Shown: positions 47,859 through 59,191, numbered from the stretch's first letter. The stretch is DNA of 64,000 nt from Gerris lacustris (GCA_951217055.1 OX578276.1:69944144-70008143); one strand, 5' to 3'. A program made the numbers and translations. The notes: generated by a model from the sequence alone, not told the origin.

Positions 47859-48192
47859 TATACGAACCTACCCTGTGGTACCTCTTTCTTCTTTTGAAGA
47901 ATTCAAATTTTTAAGGGTGACACTTTTGGAGCCACTCTTTTGCCCATATCTTTCTGTTTCTACTATTCCTCTCACTTTTCATGAATGCAGCAATTATTAT
48001 CAGTATTCATAAAGCGATTTCTTTATCTTCCGACACCACTGGTACTAAAAACTTAATGCTCTAAGAACTTTAACTTGTTCACTTTATGCTGATTCTCTCT
48101 CTACTGATGTTGTTCAACTTGTTTATGATGTTGATCAACCAGGTTGAGAGACATAGTTGGACAACAAGTTAAAGTGTGTATGAGGGCCTTAA

Positions 48193-49458
48193 TATTGGTT
48201 ATCAAATTGCTATGGTCATTATAATTTCCTCAATTTTTTTAGTTCATCTTCAAATAAATTCATTATTTCAAAATAAACTTATTAAGTAAAGTTACAAGTT
48301 ATTAATTGATTTTGTATTAATTATACAATTAATATTTTGTATTAATTGATACAAAAATAAGAGTGAAAAACGAGGTACATTAGCAAAAAAGGCAATTACA
48401 ACTTAGACCAACTTTAACTTATATAATAAACTTTGGCAGTGACGTCCAGATAAGAAGTCTATGAGAAGTTTCAGAATATTTACCAAAACCAAGAGAAAGA
48501 AAAAGTTACTGTCAACTTGAAAATTATTTACAAGACATACATTTTTAAAAGAAAAAAACCATAAACAATACATTTATTCTTCATATATATTTCTCTTACT
48601 TACTGCCCTGTTGATGACAAAAATTATTTAGGATGGCAATACAAATAAATCTGATAATTTGCCAAGAAAAAAACTTACATACACTAGAAAAATACGAAAT
48701 TCCAAAATTGACAATTGACGATTGAAAAAAGTCAGACTTTGTTTTCGTATCAGAACATGACTGTAACCTCCCAAGAAAAACTAAAACTAAACCACTAAAA
48801 TCCCTAAACCTAAAACCCTTGAGGGTTGTTTTTAAATAAATTGGGCATTTGTCTTTTTCTAAATGCCGCAAAATAAAAAAAATAGTTAGAAAATTTCGAC
48901 ATTATTGATACACCCTGGTCCTTTTACTATCCGAATTATGTTTTCGGGCAATTATAATTCCCTCATAAATACGCGAGTTCTATGCATCCTGATTTATTAA
49001 CGTTTTTTTGTATTTAAATTTAAAGTCGACATTTTTATGTAACAGTCACAAACGTTACCATTGAAAACTGCACTATTTTACTTACCTCGGTTTTCCTGCT
49101 GTAATAATCGTTCTAAATGAGCAATTTAATCACCAAACGTGTAAGAGACCCTCATTTATGTAACTTTATTCGTAAAATGTAAATAAATTACCAACATGTG
49201 TTACACACGTTACCTACAATATTATAAAAGTTCCAATATTTTTAGTTTTAAAGCTGATAATTTTAAAGTAATTGTTATAAAAACATATTTTAAACAAAAA
49301 AATATACTTCCTTGCATAAATTATTAGCAAAAGTAATTTTCAGAAGAAAAAGAAATTCATATATTTGAGTAACGTACGTGACATAGGAAAAAAAGTTGCA
49401 TTGGGAAAATAAAAATGTAAAATACACCAATAAAAAAATCTTATTTTTTTAAATATTA
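48193..49458. other. Intergenic AT-rich stretch
   Basis: No recognised gene or bounded repeat. Confidence 0.45.
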
Positions 49459-49460
49459 TA

Positions 49461-50527
49461 CAGGGTGGTCCAAAAGTCTCCCCCCCCCCCCCCCCCCCCC
49501 CTCTTAACTTTTGAACGGGTTGAGATAAATTAATGAAACTTGGGGGATCTCTACCAAGCAAAGGGAAGTTTGTTTTCATGCACTCGCCCACTAGGGGCAA
49601 CCACCCACTTTGCCCCCCCAGGCCACCCAACTTCAAAATTTCAAATTGGAATGTATATTTTTGATAGCATATTTGGATTCTACGGTGAAAAATAATAAAC
49701 TTTTACTTGAAACAATTTTTTCTATCTCCAATATTTTTCCCCCTACAGGGGGAGGGGGGGGGGGGCAAAGATATCAAAATACCCTTCCGAAATAGTAAAA
49801 AAATAACACTTAGATCGGTGTAAAATCTAAACCGTTAGTAATAAAGTAATGAAACTTGGGGGGATCTGTACCATGTAAAGGGAAGTGTGTATTCATCCAC
49901 TCGTGTACTAGGGGCAACCACCATTTTGCCCCCAGGCACTGAAATTTACCATTTTTATACGTTTGCCCCCCTATAGGGGGCAAAATATTGGAGATAGAAA
50001 AAAAAGTTTGAAGTAAAATATCTTTATTTTTCGCCGTAGAATCTAAATCTGCTATCAAAAATATACACTCTAGGTTAAAATTTTAAAGTATGGTAGCCTG
50101 GGGGCAAATGGGTGGTTGCCCCTACTGTACGAGTGCATGAAAACAAACTTCCTTTTACATGGTACAGATCCCCCAAGTTTCATTAATTTATCTCTAACCG
50201 TTTAGATTTTACAACGTATTATCAGAAGGGTTATTTTGCTATCTTTGCCCCCCTATAAGGGGCAAAATATTGGAAATTGGAAAAAAAGTTTTAAGTAAAA
50301 GTTTATTATTTTTCACCGTAGAATCCAAATATGCTATCAAAAATATACATTCCAATTTAAAATTTTTAAGTTAGGTGGCCTGGGGGCAAAGTGAGTGGTT
50401 GCCCCTAGTGGGCGATTGCATGAAAACAAACTTCCCTTGGCATGGTAGAGATCCTCCAAGTTTCATTAATTTATCTCAACCCGTTCAAAAGTTAAGAGGG
50501 GGGGGGAGAGACTTTTGGACCACCCTG
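49461..50527. mobile_element. TA-flanked palindromic element (CAGGGTGGTCCAAAAGTCTC)
   Basis: 1067 bp with ends CAGGGTGGTCCAAAAGTCTC and GAGACTTTTGGACCACCCTG, TA on both sides. The two halves are inverted relative to each other and contain sub-blocks repeated up to four times (ACTAGGGGCAACCACC, TGGTACAGATCCCC-type phrases, GGGGCAAAATATTGGA). A C-tract at 49481-49501 faces a G-tract at 50499-50506. The family has a degraded copy at 12425-13750. Confidence 0.82.
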
Positions 50528-50529
50528 TA

Positions 50530-51118
50530 TATTTATATATGTCTTAATTATATATTTAAGAAGAAACGATTTTACGCAAAATAATAGAAATGACAATACA
50601 AAAATATTAAGTTTATAAAAGATCGTACAACATGAGTAACAATTATTTGTATCACATTTAATTCCCAATTATTCATCCACACGTTTTTCTTAGTGAAATG
50701 TTGATAATTTGTGACAAGAGACACATTTGAAAATAAAATTATAAATTAGTCACATACTACATACTACGTTACCAAAAAAAATTCTAAAATTAGAATTCAA
50801 GTAGAACGAGTCCCAAGTAGAACGAGTTTGTCTCTAAGATATCCACAGGACAAGTCACTTGGTCCATTGGCACATCCTGTTGAGGATAGAATTTTTGCTT
50901 TTGGATGTCTTATGGCTGACCCAATGTCCGCCCTTCTAAAGTCCATGGGAATATATCATATCCCATAGCATATCCCACTAGATGCTATGGACAGTTTTTG
51001 GACATATTCTGGATGCTTAAAATGTAAATTTTTAAAATAATGAAGTGTTGTGACAATAGCCATATGGATTATCAGTTACAGCCCCTTGTGTGATTTCTAA
51101 GATTAATTTTAAGTACTA
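50530..51118. other. Intergenic stretch
   Basis: AT-rich; includes at 50937-50977 a 41-bp word AAAGTCCATGGGAATATATC... that recurs at 51416-51456 inside the next element. Confidence 0.5.
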
Positions 51119-51731
51119 TAGGGTGGCGCAGTGCGGATGACCACATTTTAAATTGTTACCGCATGTGCTTAATACTAGAGCCAGGAGATTGAAATAAAGC
51201 AAATTTTCAAGAAAAAATGTAGAAGTTTACTGGATATAAGTAAAATTTTTAAGTGTGGAAGATAATATCCAATAAATGACGTCCTTGATTTCCACATTCA
51301 CATTATTCACACTACTGAGAAAAATTTGACCTGTTTGATCCATGAACACTTGTGTCTGCAGTGGCTCCATCTTGTTGGAACCATATGTGGACAGTACCTA
51401 TCCATTTCGTTATCCTAAAGTCCATGGGAATATATCATATCCCATAGCATATCCCAAAGATATCCTTTGAATAGGGGATGAAAAATCGGATTCCCTGATG
51501 AGATGTTATAGAATGTGATTCGCAACTTCGTCCAGCACCTCTTAGAAAGTGTAAATCGACAAGGCGTCGTTTATCGGACATTATCTTCAACACTTAAAAA
51601 TTTGACTTATGTCCAGAAAACTTCCACATTTTTGCTTGAAAATTTGCTTTATATCAATCTCCTACCTCTAGTATTAAGCAAATGGTGACCATTTAAAATG
51701 TGGTCAAAATGGTCCGCGCTGCGCCACCCTA
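51119..51731. mobile_element. Foldback element (TAGGGTGGCGCAG ... CTGCGCCACCCTA)
   Basis: 613 bp with ~180-bp inverted arms (ACCACATTTTAAAT, AGCAAATTTTCAAG, TTTTTAAGTGT in the left arm; inverses in the right). The centre is non-palindromic. No coding capacity. The target duplication is not clear. Confidence 0.75.
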
Positions 51732-52175
51732 AACAAGTTTTATATTATCCCCGCAAGATTTGAACTTGGTATCTCCTAAATGTGAGTCTGGCGCTCAATC
51801 CACCTTAGGGTGGGTCGAAAAAACAAAGTTTGGGAAATGCAACAAATCAATGTGATAAAAACTGGCCAAATGGGTTAAAAACATGACACAAAAAATTTGG
51901 GCCCCCTTTAGGTGGGGCGCGGTGGCCCCAAAGTTTGAAAATTTAGAAATTACGCTATTTTCTATATATGTATACTAATTCCGCACAACTATTCAATTAT
52001 TTATAAAAAAAAATGTATTATTACTTAATCCTTAATACTGACTAATGAAAGATAACTACTTAAAATAATCAAATGTTGGTTAATCTGATGGCTATAATTA
52101 GACATATATAGTTTGTTTTATATTTTCTTAAAAATGTTGTAACTAAGTCAAGTTCCTGCAGCTACTCAGCTTATT

Positions 52176-52706
52176 TTTGATACTTTGTTAAAAAAAAATA
52201 ATTACCAGAACCAGTGGCGAAGCTAGGGCGCGGAACGGCTTGGAAGTTGGATGCGACAGAACGGCTGTAAATACAGGAATCAGAGGAGATGTAATAAGGC
52301 TGCTTGAATTTAAATTTGGTTAACCACTTTAGTTGTCAGTTTATCTGCTTCACACCAATGAACATCCTCTTCGTCACCTAATTATTTACTAATTATCATA
52401 GCAACAGTCAAGCTATTGAAAGAAGCATTAAATTAGTGACGGAGGCTTCATCTTCAGTGCATATAAGTGAGGAAAGACATTACTAAATTTTAAGAAAATT
52501 AAAAAGAATGAAAAATTAAAAAGAAAAATTTGCTAAATTTGAGTCAAAAAAGATTTTACCCTATAATTAATATCATTATCTCTTTTTTATGTTATCTAGT
52601 CCCGCTTATATTTTTGAGGGGGGGGGGGGGGGGGGGGGCACGCCCTAGCTACGCCTCTGGTTCTGGTAATATTTGTTAACTTATTTTTTTTTAACAAAGT
52701 ATAAAA
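52176..52706. mobile_element. Inverted-repeat MITE (ACCAGAACCAGTGGCGAAGC)
   Basis: TACTTTGTTAAAAAAAAATA at the left and TTTTTTTTAACAAAGTA at the right form the outer arms. ATTACCAGAACCAGTGGCGA and its near inverse CTCTGGTTCTGGTAAT form the inner arms. CAGTGGCG.AGCTAGGG is a common hAT-type end. A long G-tract lies at about 52617-52638. The outermost boundary is uncertain. Confidence 0.6.
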
Positions 52707-52809
52707 TATTAGAACTGAAACATCATCCTTTGTTTAGCGTAAATAAATCCACTTCTAGTTAAATCTGTTAACATTTTTTAATAAAAGCAAAAAGCTTTAG
52801 AAATTCTAA

Positions 52810-52985
52810 ATCATCCATAGGATACCCCTAACTAGACATCCTGTTAAGGACATCCATAGGATACCCTTAACTCGTTGTCCATAGTATACCCCCAACTGGA
52901 TGACCATAGGATACTCTTAACTGGACATCCTGCTTAGGATGACCTAATGAGGCATCCAAAACAGGATAACCATAGGGTAATCTAT
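52810..52985. repeat. Short degenerate tandem repeat (CCATAGGATACCC)
   Basis: Five or so units of ATCCATAGGATACCCTTAAC and related, mixed with GGACATCCTG words, over about 175 bp. Confidence 0.6.
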
Positions 52986-53746
52986 GGATCAACACTGGGC
53001 AGCTGCAATATTTAATAACTAATAATACAAATATATTTTTTTAATATTTAATATTAAAAAAATCAATAATTCAACAGAAAACAATATAGTTTTGTTAGAG
53101 TTTCAGTTAATATTTAATAACTATGGTTCTAGGAAAATTAATAAAATAATACATACTTGATTTAAAAGCATTAGGGTGAGGTTTAAGCACTCCAATCGGA
53201 AATTAAATCAGTCAACAATTCTGGACGCCATAAGAGCTCCAAGTAAAACCCAAAGTTGTAGACCATTTATAATCAGCTACGCCTGGTGCAGTCTGCTTTT
53301 CGATATGACTTACCATTTAGCCGCAATAAGCCTCCAAAAAACTTAAGAAGTTGCGTCCGCCATCTTTAATTTTTTAAGGGGTAAACATTTTTTTTTTACC
53401 TTTTAGGATTTTTCCAGTTATTTTGGGCCAAACATGTTTGCGCTCACCTCTGAAAAAAATGCTATTGCTAATCGATTTCGTTTAGCCACTTTTGCGCCTA
53501 TAAAGCTGTAATGGTGGCAACAGACACTTATTCATGCACAAAAAAGTTAAGGCTGAATTCGGTTTTTGGTATGTATGAAATGAAAAAGTATCCAAAAAAA
53601 AAAATTCAATTCTGACCAATGTACAGACAAAATTTAAATTTTATATAATATATAGATATAGTGAAAATTAGCTATGAGCACCGAGAAATAACGCTTATAA
53701 TTATAAAGTACTCAATTAGTACCTGTACCTAGTACAATCAATTAGA

Positions 53747-54135
53747 ATTTCATATTTTACGATTTTGGTAGTATTCATACTACGGAAAGATTACATTTTA
53801 ATTTAAATCAAATTATAATTATTATTAACTACAGGAAACAGACAGAGAAAAATACACTCCAGCGCCGGGATTTGAACCACGGGCCTCTATATTTATTAGT
53901 TATTTCTCGGTCTAGTTCCATGTCATTAATGTTGACTTCTAAGACTTGTGGAAAATTGAAAGCTTAAATTCGGGACAAGGTATCATTAACGTCAGAGAAA
54001 CTCATTCTCCTGCGTAGCTTAGTTGGTAGAGCGCTATACTGGAAATATAGAGGCCCGTGGTTCAAATCCCGGCGCTGGAGTGTATTTTTCTCTGTCTGTT
54101 TCCTGTAGTTAATAATAATTATAATTTGATTAAAA
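53747..54135. repeat. tRNA-headed repeat as inverted pair (copy 3)
   Basis: The minus-strand arm at about 53747-53893 (body plus the B-box half of the head) faces the plus-strand arm 54008-54135 (complete head plus body), with a ~114-bp spacer. Both bodies share GTAGTTAATAATAATTATAA and the TTTTTCTCTGTCTGTTTCCT junction with copy 2. Confidence 0.7.
54008..54079 (+). tRNA. tRNA-like sequence (SINE head, probably not a working tRNA)
   Basis: 72 nt fold as a cloverleaf. The acceptor stem TCCTGCG/CGCTGGA has one mismatch. The D arm is GCTT/GAGC. The anticodon stem CTATA/TATAG is perfect with a seven-base loop reading anticodon GGA. The variable loop is AGGCC, and the T arm CGTGG/CCCGG has two mismatches around TTCAAAT. 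A-box TAGCTTAGTTGG and B-box GGTTCAAATCC are intact. A short variable loop does not fit tRNA-Ser, which anticodon GGA would imply, and the sequence is repeated. It is therefore best read as a tRNA-derived repeat head. Confidence 0.5.
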
Positions 54136-54981
54136 AAAAATAAATAAAATAAAATAAAAAAAAAAATTAATAAAATATTTTTGGTATTTTAAGGCTGACA
54201 AGAGAAAGATTAATTGTCTTTTGTCATTTTACTAAAACTTTGTTTATTTGTCAGAATGTCATTAATGTCTCAATTTAATATTAAAAAAAATCAATAATTC
54301 AACAGAAAACAATATAGTTTTGTTAGAGTTTCAGTTATGTACTATTAGATTAACTCTTTTTTTCAAATTAAATTTTTCTTAATTGTGAATACTTCTTTGT
54401 TTTAATATAGCAATATTATTTTCATTTTTACTTGAGGAGTACCAAAAATAAAACATTATATAATTACCATATAAGTTTATCAATTTATTGAAAGCCATGC
54501 TTGGTAAGTTGAAATCACATAAATAAATACATATTTTGCTAATATCCATGCATTTACATACTGGTTATTGTATAGGCTGTATGATATTTATCATTGAATT
54601 AAACCTTTGTGATCTTACTCCCCAATAATTTGAAGTAGATCTTCAAATTCACTTGTAGGCAGTCTCGTAAAGTTTTTGAAAAGTGTGAAGCTATCGATTC
54701 AAATTATGTTTAAAACAGAAAATTTGTTGAATCAGTCTAAAAAATACTTGTGAATCCTTGACTTTATTATTCAAAGATAACAACAGCACCTGCTACGTGC
54801 CAGCAGCACATAACACTTCTGCGACATGCACTCACAGCCTTTTGGGGAACGAGTGCAAGAGATATTGCCCACAAAGTTGTATGTGGAGTAAACAAGCCTT
54901 AACTTCTAACTAACTAACTACATTGACTAAATAGTTTGTTTAAATGAAATATGTATTTTTAATTTCTTTGTTTATTTCAAG

Positions 54982-55044
54982 GTTCGGCATCAAATTCCTC
55001 CTATCCTCCTCCACCACAAAAATATGCGCGGCTTTCAATCTCTG
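54982..55044 (+). CDS. Unidentified gene exon a
   Basis: Acceptor TTTCAAG, donor GTAATA. Reads SASNSSYPPPPQKYARLSIS with a base left over for the next exon. Confidence 0.55.
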
Positions 55045-58000
55045 GTAATATTTTTTCTTATTTTTTTTTACAGTTTCATTTTACAAGGCTAAACATGTTT
55101 AAATATCGAAGGGGAAAAATAATTATATAATACTGTTCTTTTCTCTTTAATAATAATCAACTTTTATCTTTATATAGTTAATCTTATTTTATATTTAATT
55201 TATTTGTTCCTTTTATTAGTGGATGCGCAACTTAATTAGTTTTTCATCTTGAAGGTCACAGTGATTATTAGCATAAATATTATTAGAAAAAAATACAGGA
55301 ACTATTGCTTCTTAAAATATTTGAACGAAATGAAAATATAATTTAATCGCAGTAGATTTAAGTTTGACAAAGGAATAACAAAAATCGTCTCTCCACGTAA
55401 ATTTAAACTGGTTTATTTAACAAAGCAGCTTTCAGCCTTCATAAGGCCATCATCATCATCAGTGCCGATTGAGAAAGAAAAGAGTTACATAGAAAAGTTA
55501 GAAAAAGATTATTGAGAGGTGAGCCTATACCATGTCGGAGATCGACATGAGACCCATGTCAGACCCATAGTCTCATGTCGATCTCCGACATGGTATAGGC
55601 TCACCTCTCAATAATCTTTTTCTAACTTTTCTATGTAACTCTTTTCTTTCTCAATCGGCACTGATGATGATGATGGCCTTATGAAGGCTGAAAGCTGCTT
55701 TGTTAAATAAACCAGTTTAAATTTACGTGGAGAGACGATTTTTGTTATTCCTTTAAGATGAACTCCATAGACACTCCTATATCTAACATAAACTTAAGTT
55801 TGACACTTCTTTAGATTATTGTACTCCCCTTATAAAAAAAAGAGGGAGTAACAATCTAAATAAGGTGGACGGAATGTTCTTCTTTTGACTGTTACTCCCC
55901 TTATAAAAACAGAAGTGTGATATTCCTTTTCTATTTAGTTATTTTTATATTTTAGTCATAACTTAAATTACTAGAAATTGGCGCTAGACCAGGGTTTGGG
56001 GATAGGGGAGGAAGCATTGTCATTGTCATTTTACCTGATAGAAACATATTCTCATAACAAATAATTTAGTTCCATTGCGTTAACTACTGTACTTCTACAG
56101 ACAGGCATTATTTTGTTTTATAATTTTTTATTCTAGTTCCTGCAGTACATCTGGCCGACATTGCGACACACAGTTTGGGAAACCCTGGTACATGAGAAAG
56201 TTTGTCTGAGTTGTCTCAGACCGACTTTTTTTATATATGTATAATATTCAACAAAAAATAAATTATTTATGTATTAAATATGAAATAAAACATACAAATA
56301 AATAATATTAGGATGTTTTATTTCATATTTAATAATACCTGAAAAATGGAGTCCTGAATGAAAAAAGTTTAAGAAGCACTGCTCTACACCATTTAACCAA
56401 CCAACTTGATTTTACCAACTTGAAAACAATATGTGCGAAAGTTATTGATCATGGTTTTCGCCTTAAAGATAACCGTTAATCTAGTTTGGCAATCATAAAT
56501 ACCGTGTTTTGGAGTATTGACTCATTTAATATGGAAACTGGTATCAAGCTAATTTTGTCCCAACTTTGTATTTCAGCTCCAAGAAAAAAAAGTCAAGAAG
56601 AAGCAATCCAGGCTCCACTAAGCAGTAGGTGTTTTTTTTTTTTGTTTTGTTTTTTCAAAAAGAGTAAAATACTTATAAATAGAAATGTATTATTCTTTTT
56701 TAAGTGAAATACTAATTTAATTATTTTCTTGTTTTCAGCATTTAGATCACTTGGTTCAGTTCAAAAGGTAATTTTAAACAAATAAACTATTGTAGGATAT
56801 TTTCATCTACTTGCTCATTAAGTCACATAGGGTTCACATATAGCAACTACTGGTAGTGGAATATACTAACACTACCAACTACAACTTAATATCAATATTG
56901 TAATTGAAATTTTAAACAAAATGTGTTTATACTAGAAACAAAAACGGTCATCAGAAATTCAAGAACAATCAAAATTCAAATGCATAGAATGCCTTGAAAC
57001 CTTTCTTCTATCAAGATGCTGTAGGAGGAAAAAAAGAAAAGAGCCTGAATTTGAAGTATTTCAACAACCAGATCCTGGACAAGGTATGTATTTTTCCAAT
57101 TCCTTGGAAGGATCACTGAACATGAATTCAGGTTCTAAATCTTAAGACATAGAGTGGAACCTCAATAAATCAAAATGCAAGGGGATACGAATTCACTGTT
57201 TGGCGTTCCATGCCCCCCCCCCCCCCCCATTAGTATTGCAGGCAGTCATGTGTGGATTTATAGGTGTAGGGCATTACATTGAGTTTATGAATTAAAAGAT
57301 AATATTAATTTAATATGGAATGAATGAACTTCCCTTTTAATCGGTCCAAGACAACTCAGACAAACTTTCTCATATACGAGATCATAATTACTTAGCCAAG
57401 TGTTTTCCATTTATTAGTTTTTGTATGTACATTTAATTATTACTGAACATTTCATCAAAATTTACCATAAAAATAACTTCTCCTTAATCAAACCCGGGCT
57501 CTCCCTGTCTGCGTTTTAAGCTATTTTCTCAGGAAATAGATTTTTCCCGGGCAAACGGGTTATATCGTTACATTCGTATTTAAATGGACTATATTTTAGA
57601 ATTTTTTAATCAAAATCGTTCGGAACCGTTTTCGAGAAATAATTTTTTTCCCCGTTTTTTTAGTTTTTTGGGGGTAGCACCCCCAAATTTGGAGCTAAAA
57701 TTAATTTCTCGATTTCACCTCGGGGTATGATTTTCTGAACATGTATGCCAAATTTGGTCAAAATCGGCCCAACAGTTTAAGCTCTAGGCGTCAGCACAGA
57801 CGACAGACAGACATTTTTTAAAAAACCATTTTTTGGACTCAGGGGACCTCAAAACGTGTAAATCCATCAAAATCTCAAAATCGAATTTTCGCGCCATCAC
57901 AATACTTTCTCTTTATATGAGAAAGTAAAAAAGTGTGAGAACCCTTGCCATAATGACTCCCATTACAACAATAGTTGATGCTTCTAGACACAATTAGATA

Positions 58001-59153
58001 ATTTTTAATAAATTATACTATTTTATTTTAAAGAACACTTTTGATGATAATATATTTAGCCAATAAATTTTTCTAATTTTAATTCAATTTATATGAACTT
58101 TTGATTAAACTCGTTTTTGATTAATGTTTAAACAGATAATATCAAAGTACTAAAAGTATTTGCTGATTTCTTTTTTTTTACAATTAATGAAAAACTTTTT
58201 TTATTTAGCATATTTCTAAGTCAGATAACTATACCCCAAATGGGCAGTAGGAAGTAAACAAAGTGAAATTACCACTCCAAGGCCCGCTTCTCTTTAATTG
58301 TTTAGCTTAATATAGAAATAGAATTATCTTTATTAAACTCGGGTCTCCTCTTGTTTAAGCAGACAGTTTAGTTTACCCTTCTCTTTTTACAAAACTTTTC
58401 TTTAATAATATTGAAAGATAATTATAATAAAAATCATAAATGATACATTAGTATTTTTTATTCATCATGTTCATTTAAAATAAGCAAACTAATATCTGAT
58501 TTGGTAATTGTTATATTATGTACGAGCAAACAGCTCACATGTTAGTAATCAAGCTACAAATAGAGACTTAAGTAGAGCGTGGCTTAAGTTTGTCATGATT
58601 CGGAGAGGGCTGGGAAGAAGTGGATGATGCAAGAGATACTGTCTTGCAGGCCCGACAGTATCATTGGTTGAAGTGTGATGCATGACGCATGCTCTACCCT
58701 TCTCTCTGTGCTATACCTAATGGTAATACAGTCCAGGGAAAGACTATCATGTAAATAACTATTGCACTCTCAAGTTCCCCTCTTTTTTTTGGGAGGGGGG
58801 GGGGGGGGGGGGGAAACATATCCTTAACATTGTTTAACTCACAGTTTAGTATATATCTTTCTCACTGGACTTGTTAATTTACAACACTTTTTTAATAATG
58901 TATAAAGATTATTATTATTCATATATTTATTTTTTTGACAGATTATACATTCCCAGAATTTGCTGCCTGGATGGCTCGCTCAAAGAAAAAATACCTTCTA
59001 AGTCAAATGGATGGCACTATACCTTATGATATCGAGAGAGATTGTTGGAGGGAATGGGGTCTTAGTCGAATAAATAGAATTTTAAGTCGGTGCTCTGATA
59101 CAGGCTTGGATAGGAAAACAGGCTATAAACCTCCTAGATTTTTAGAGTCAGAA
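54982..59153 (+). CDS. Unidentified gene, five internal exons
   Basis: Exons 54982-55044, 56577-56624, 56739-56767, 56936-57083 and 58942-59153 each have AG/GT borders and join with matching phase into one open frame of about 166 residues. The product is first Pro/Ser/Lys-rich (SYPPPPQKYARLS), then Cys/Arg-rich (KCIECLETFLLSRCCRRKKR), and then a longer conserved-looking part (DYTFPEFAAWMARSKKKYLL, DIERDCWREWGLSRINRILS, KPPRFLESE). The start and end lie outside the recognised exons. I do not recognise the family. The basic cysteine cluster could be a juxtamembrane segment, but that is a guess. A young LTR element sits in the intron immediately after the last exon. Confidence 0.6.
55371..55755. 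repeat. Near-perfect ~185-bp-arm hairpin
   Basis: The sequence from AAAGGAATAACAAAAATCGT to the inverse ACGATTTTTGTTATTCCTTT is an almost exact palindrome with a loop of about 16 bases around 55562. Each arm contains ACCAGTTTAAATTTACGTGG (or inverse) and CTGATGATGATGATGGCC followed by GAAGGCTGAAAGC. It lies in the intron between exons a and b of the unidentified gene. Confidence 0.9.
55800..55935. repeat. Short inverted repeat (TTGTACTCCCCTTATAAAAA)
   Basis: TACTCCCCTTATAAAAA occurs twice in direct orientation around an internal inverted AGAGGGAGTAACAATCTAAA. Related sequence in opposite orientation lies at 39600-39715. Confidence 0.5.
56577..56624 (+). CDS. Unidentified gene exon b
   Basis: Acceptor TATTTCAG, donor GTAGGT. 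Reads PRKKSQEEAIQAPLS with split codons on both sides that match the neighbours. Confidence 0.55.
56739..56767 (+). CDS. Unidentified gene exon c (29 bp micro-exon)
   Basis: Acceptor GTTTTCAG, donor GTAATT. Reads FRSLGSVQK; very short but phase-compatible. Confidence 0.5.
56936..57083 (+). CDS. Unidentified gene exon d
   Basis: Acceptor ATACTAG, donor GTATGT. Reads KQKRSSEIQEQSKFKCIECL, then RCCRRKKRKEPEFEVFQQPD. The frame is open across the exon. Confidence 0.6.
57084..58941. other. Intron of the unidentified gene
   Basis: Contains a C-tract at about 57214-57228, a G-tract at about 58795-58813, and AGACAACTCAGACAAACTTT at about 57348, which is inverted near 56190-56217. No exon recognised. 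Confidence 0.55.
58942..59153 (+). CDS. Unidentified gene exon e
   Basis: Acceptor TTTGACAG, donor GTGAGT. Reads DYTFPEFAAWMARSKKKYLL and continues to RFLESE, ending in phase 0. The high content of Trp, Cys and Tyr and the open frame argue that it is real coding sequence. Confidence 0.7.
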
Positions 59154-59185
59154 GTGAGTATATTTTACCTGCGTAGTTGTCACCC

Positions 59186-59191
<6 letters not shown>

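Larger units (their letters stand above)
46948..48189. mobile_element. PIF/Harbinger-type element carrying a MADF gene, TAA TSD
   Basis: 1242 bp including a nested insertion. Ends AGGCCCCCATACACACTTCA and the inverse-like GTGTGTATGAGGGCCT, flanked by TAA (46945-46947 and 48190-48192). The subterminal regions repeat CAACTTG/CAAGTTG words. The only gene is a MADF-type DNA-binding protein, and no transposase is present. Harbinger elements commonly encode a Myb/SANT-like second protein, so this would be a derivative that kept only that gene. Confidence 0.78.

Noticed and set aside
54008..54079. A functional tRNA-Ser gene (anticodon GGA)
   Set aside because: No long variable arm, mismatched T stem, and the sequence recurs as part of a repeat.
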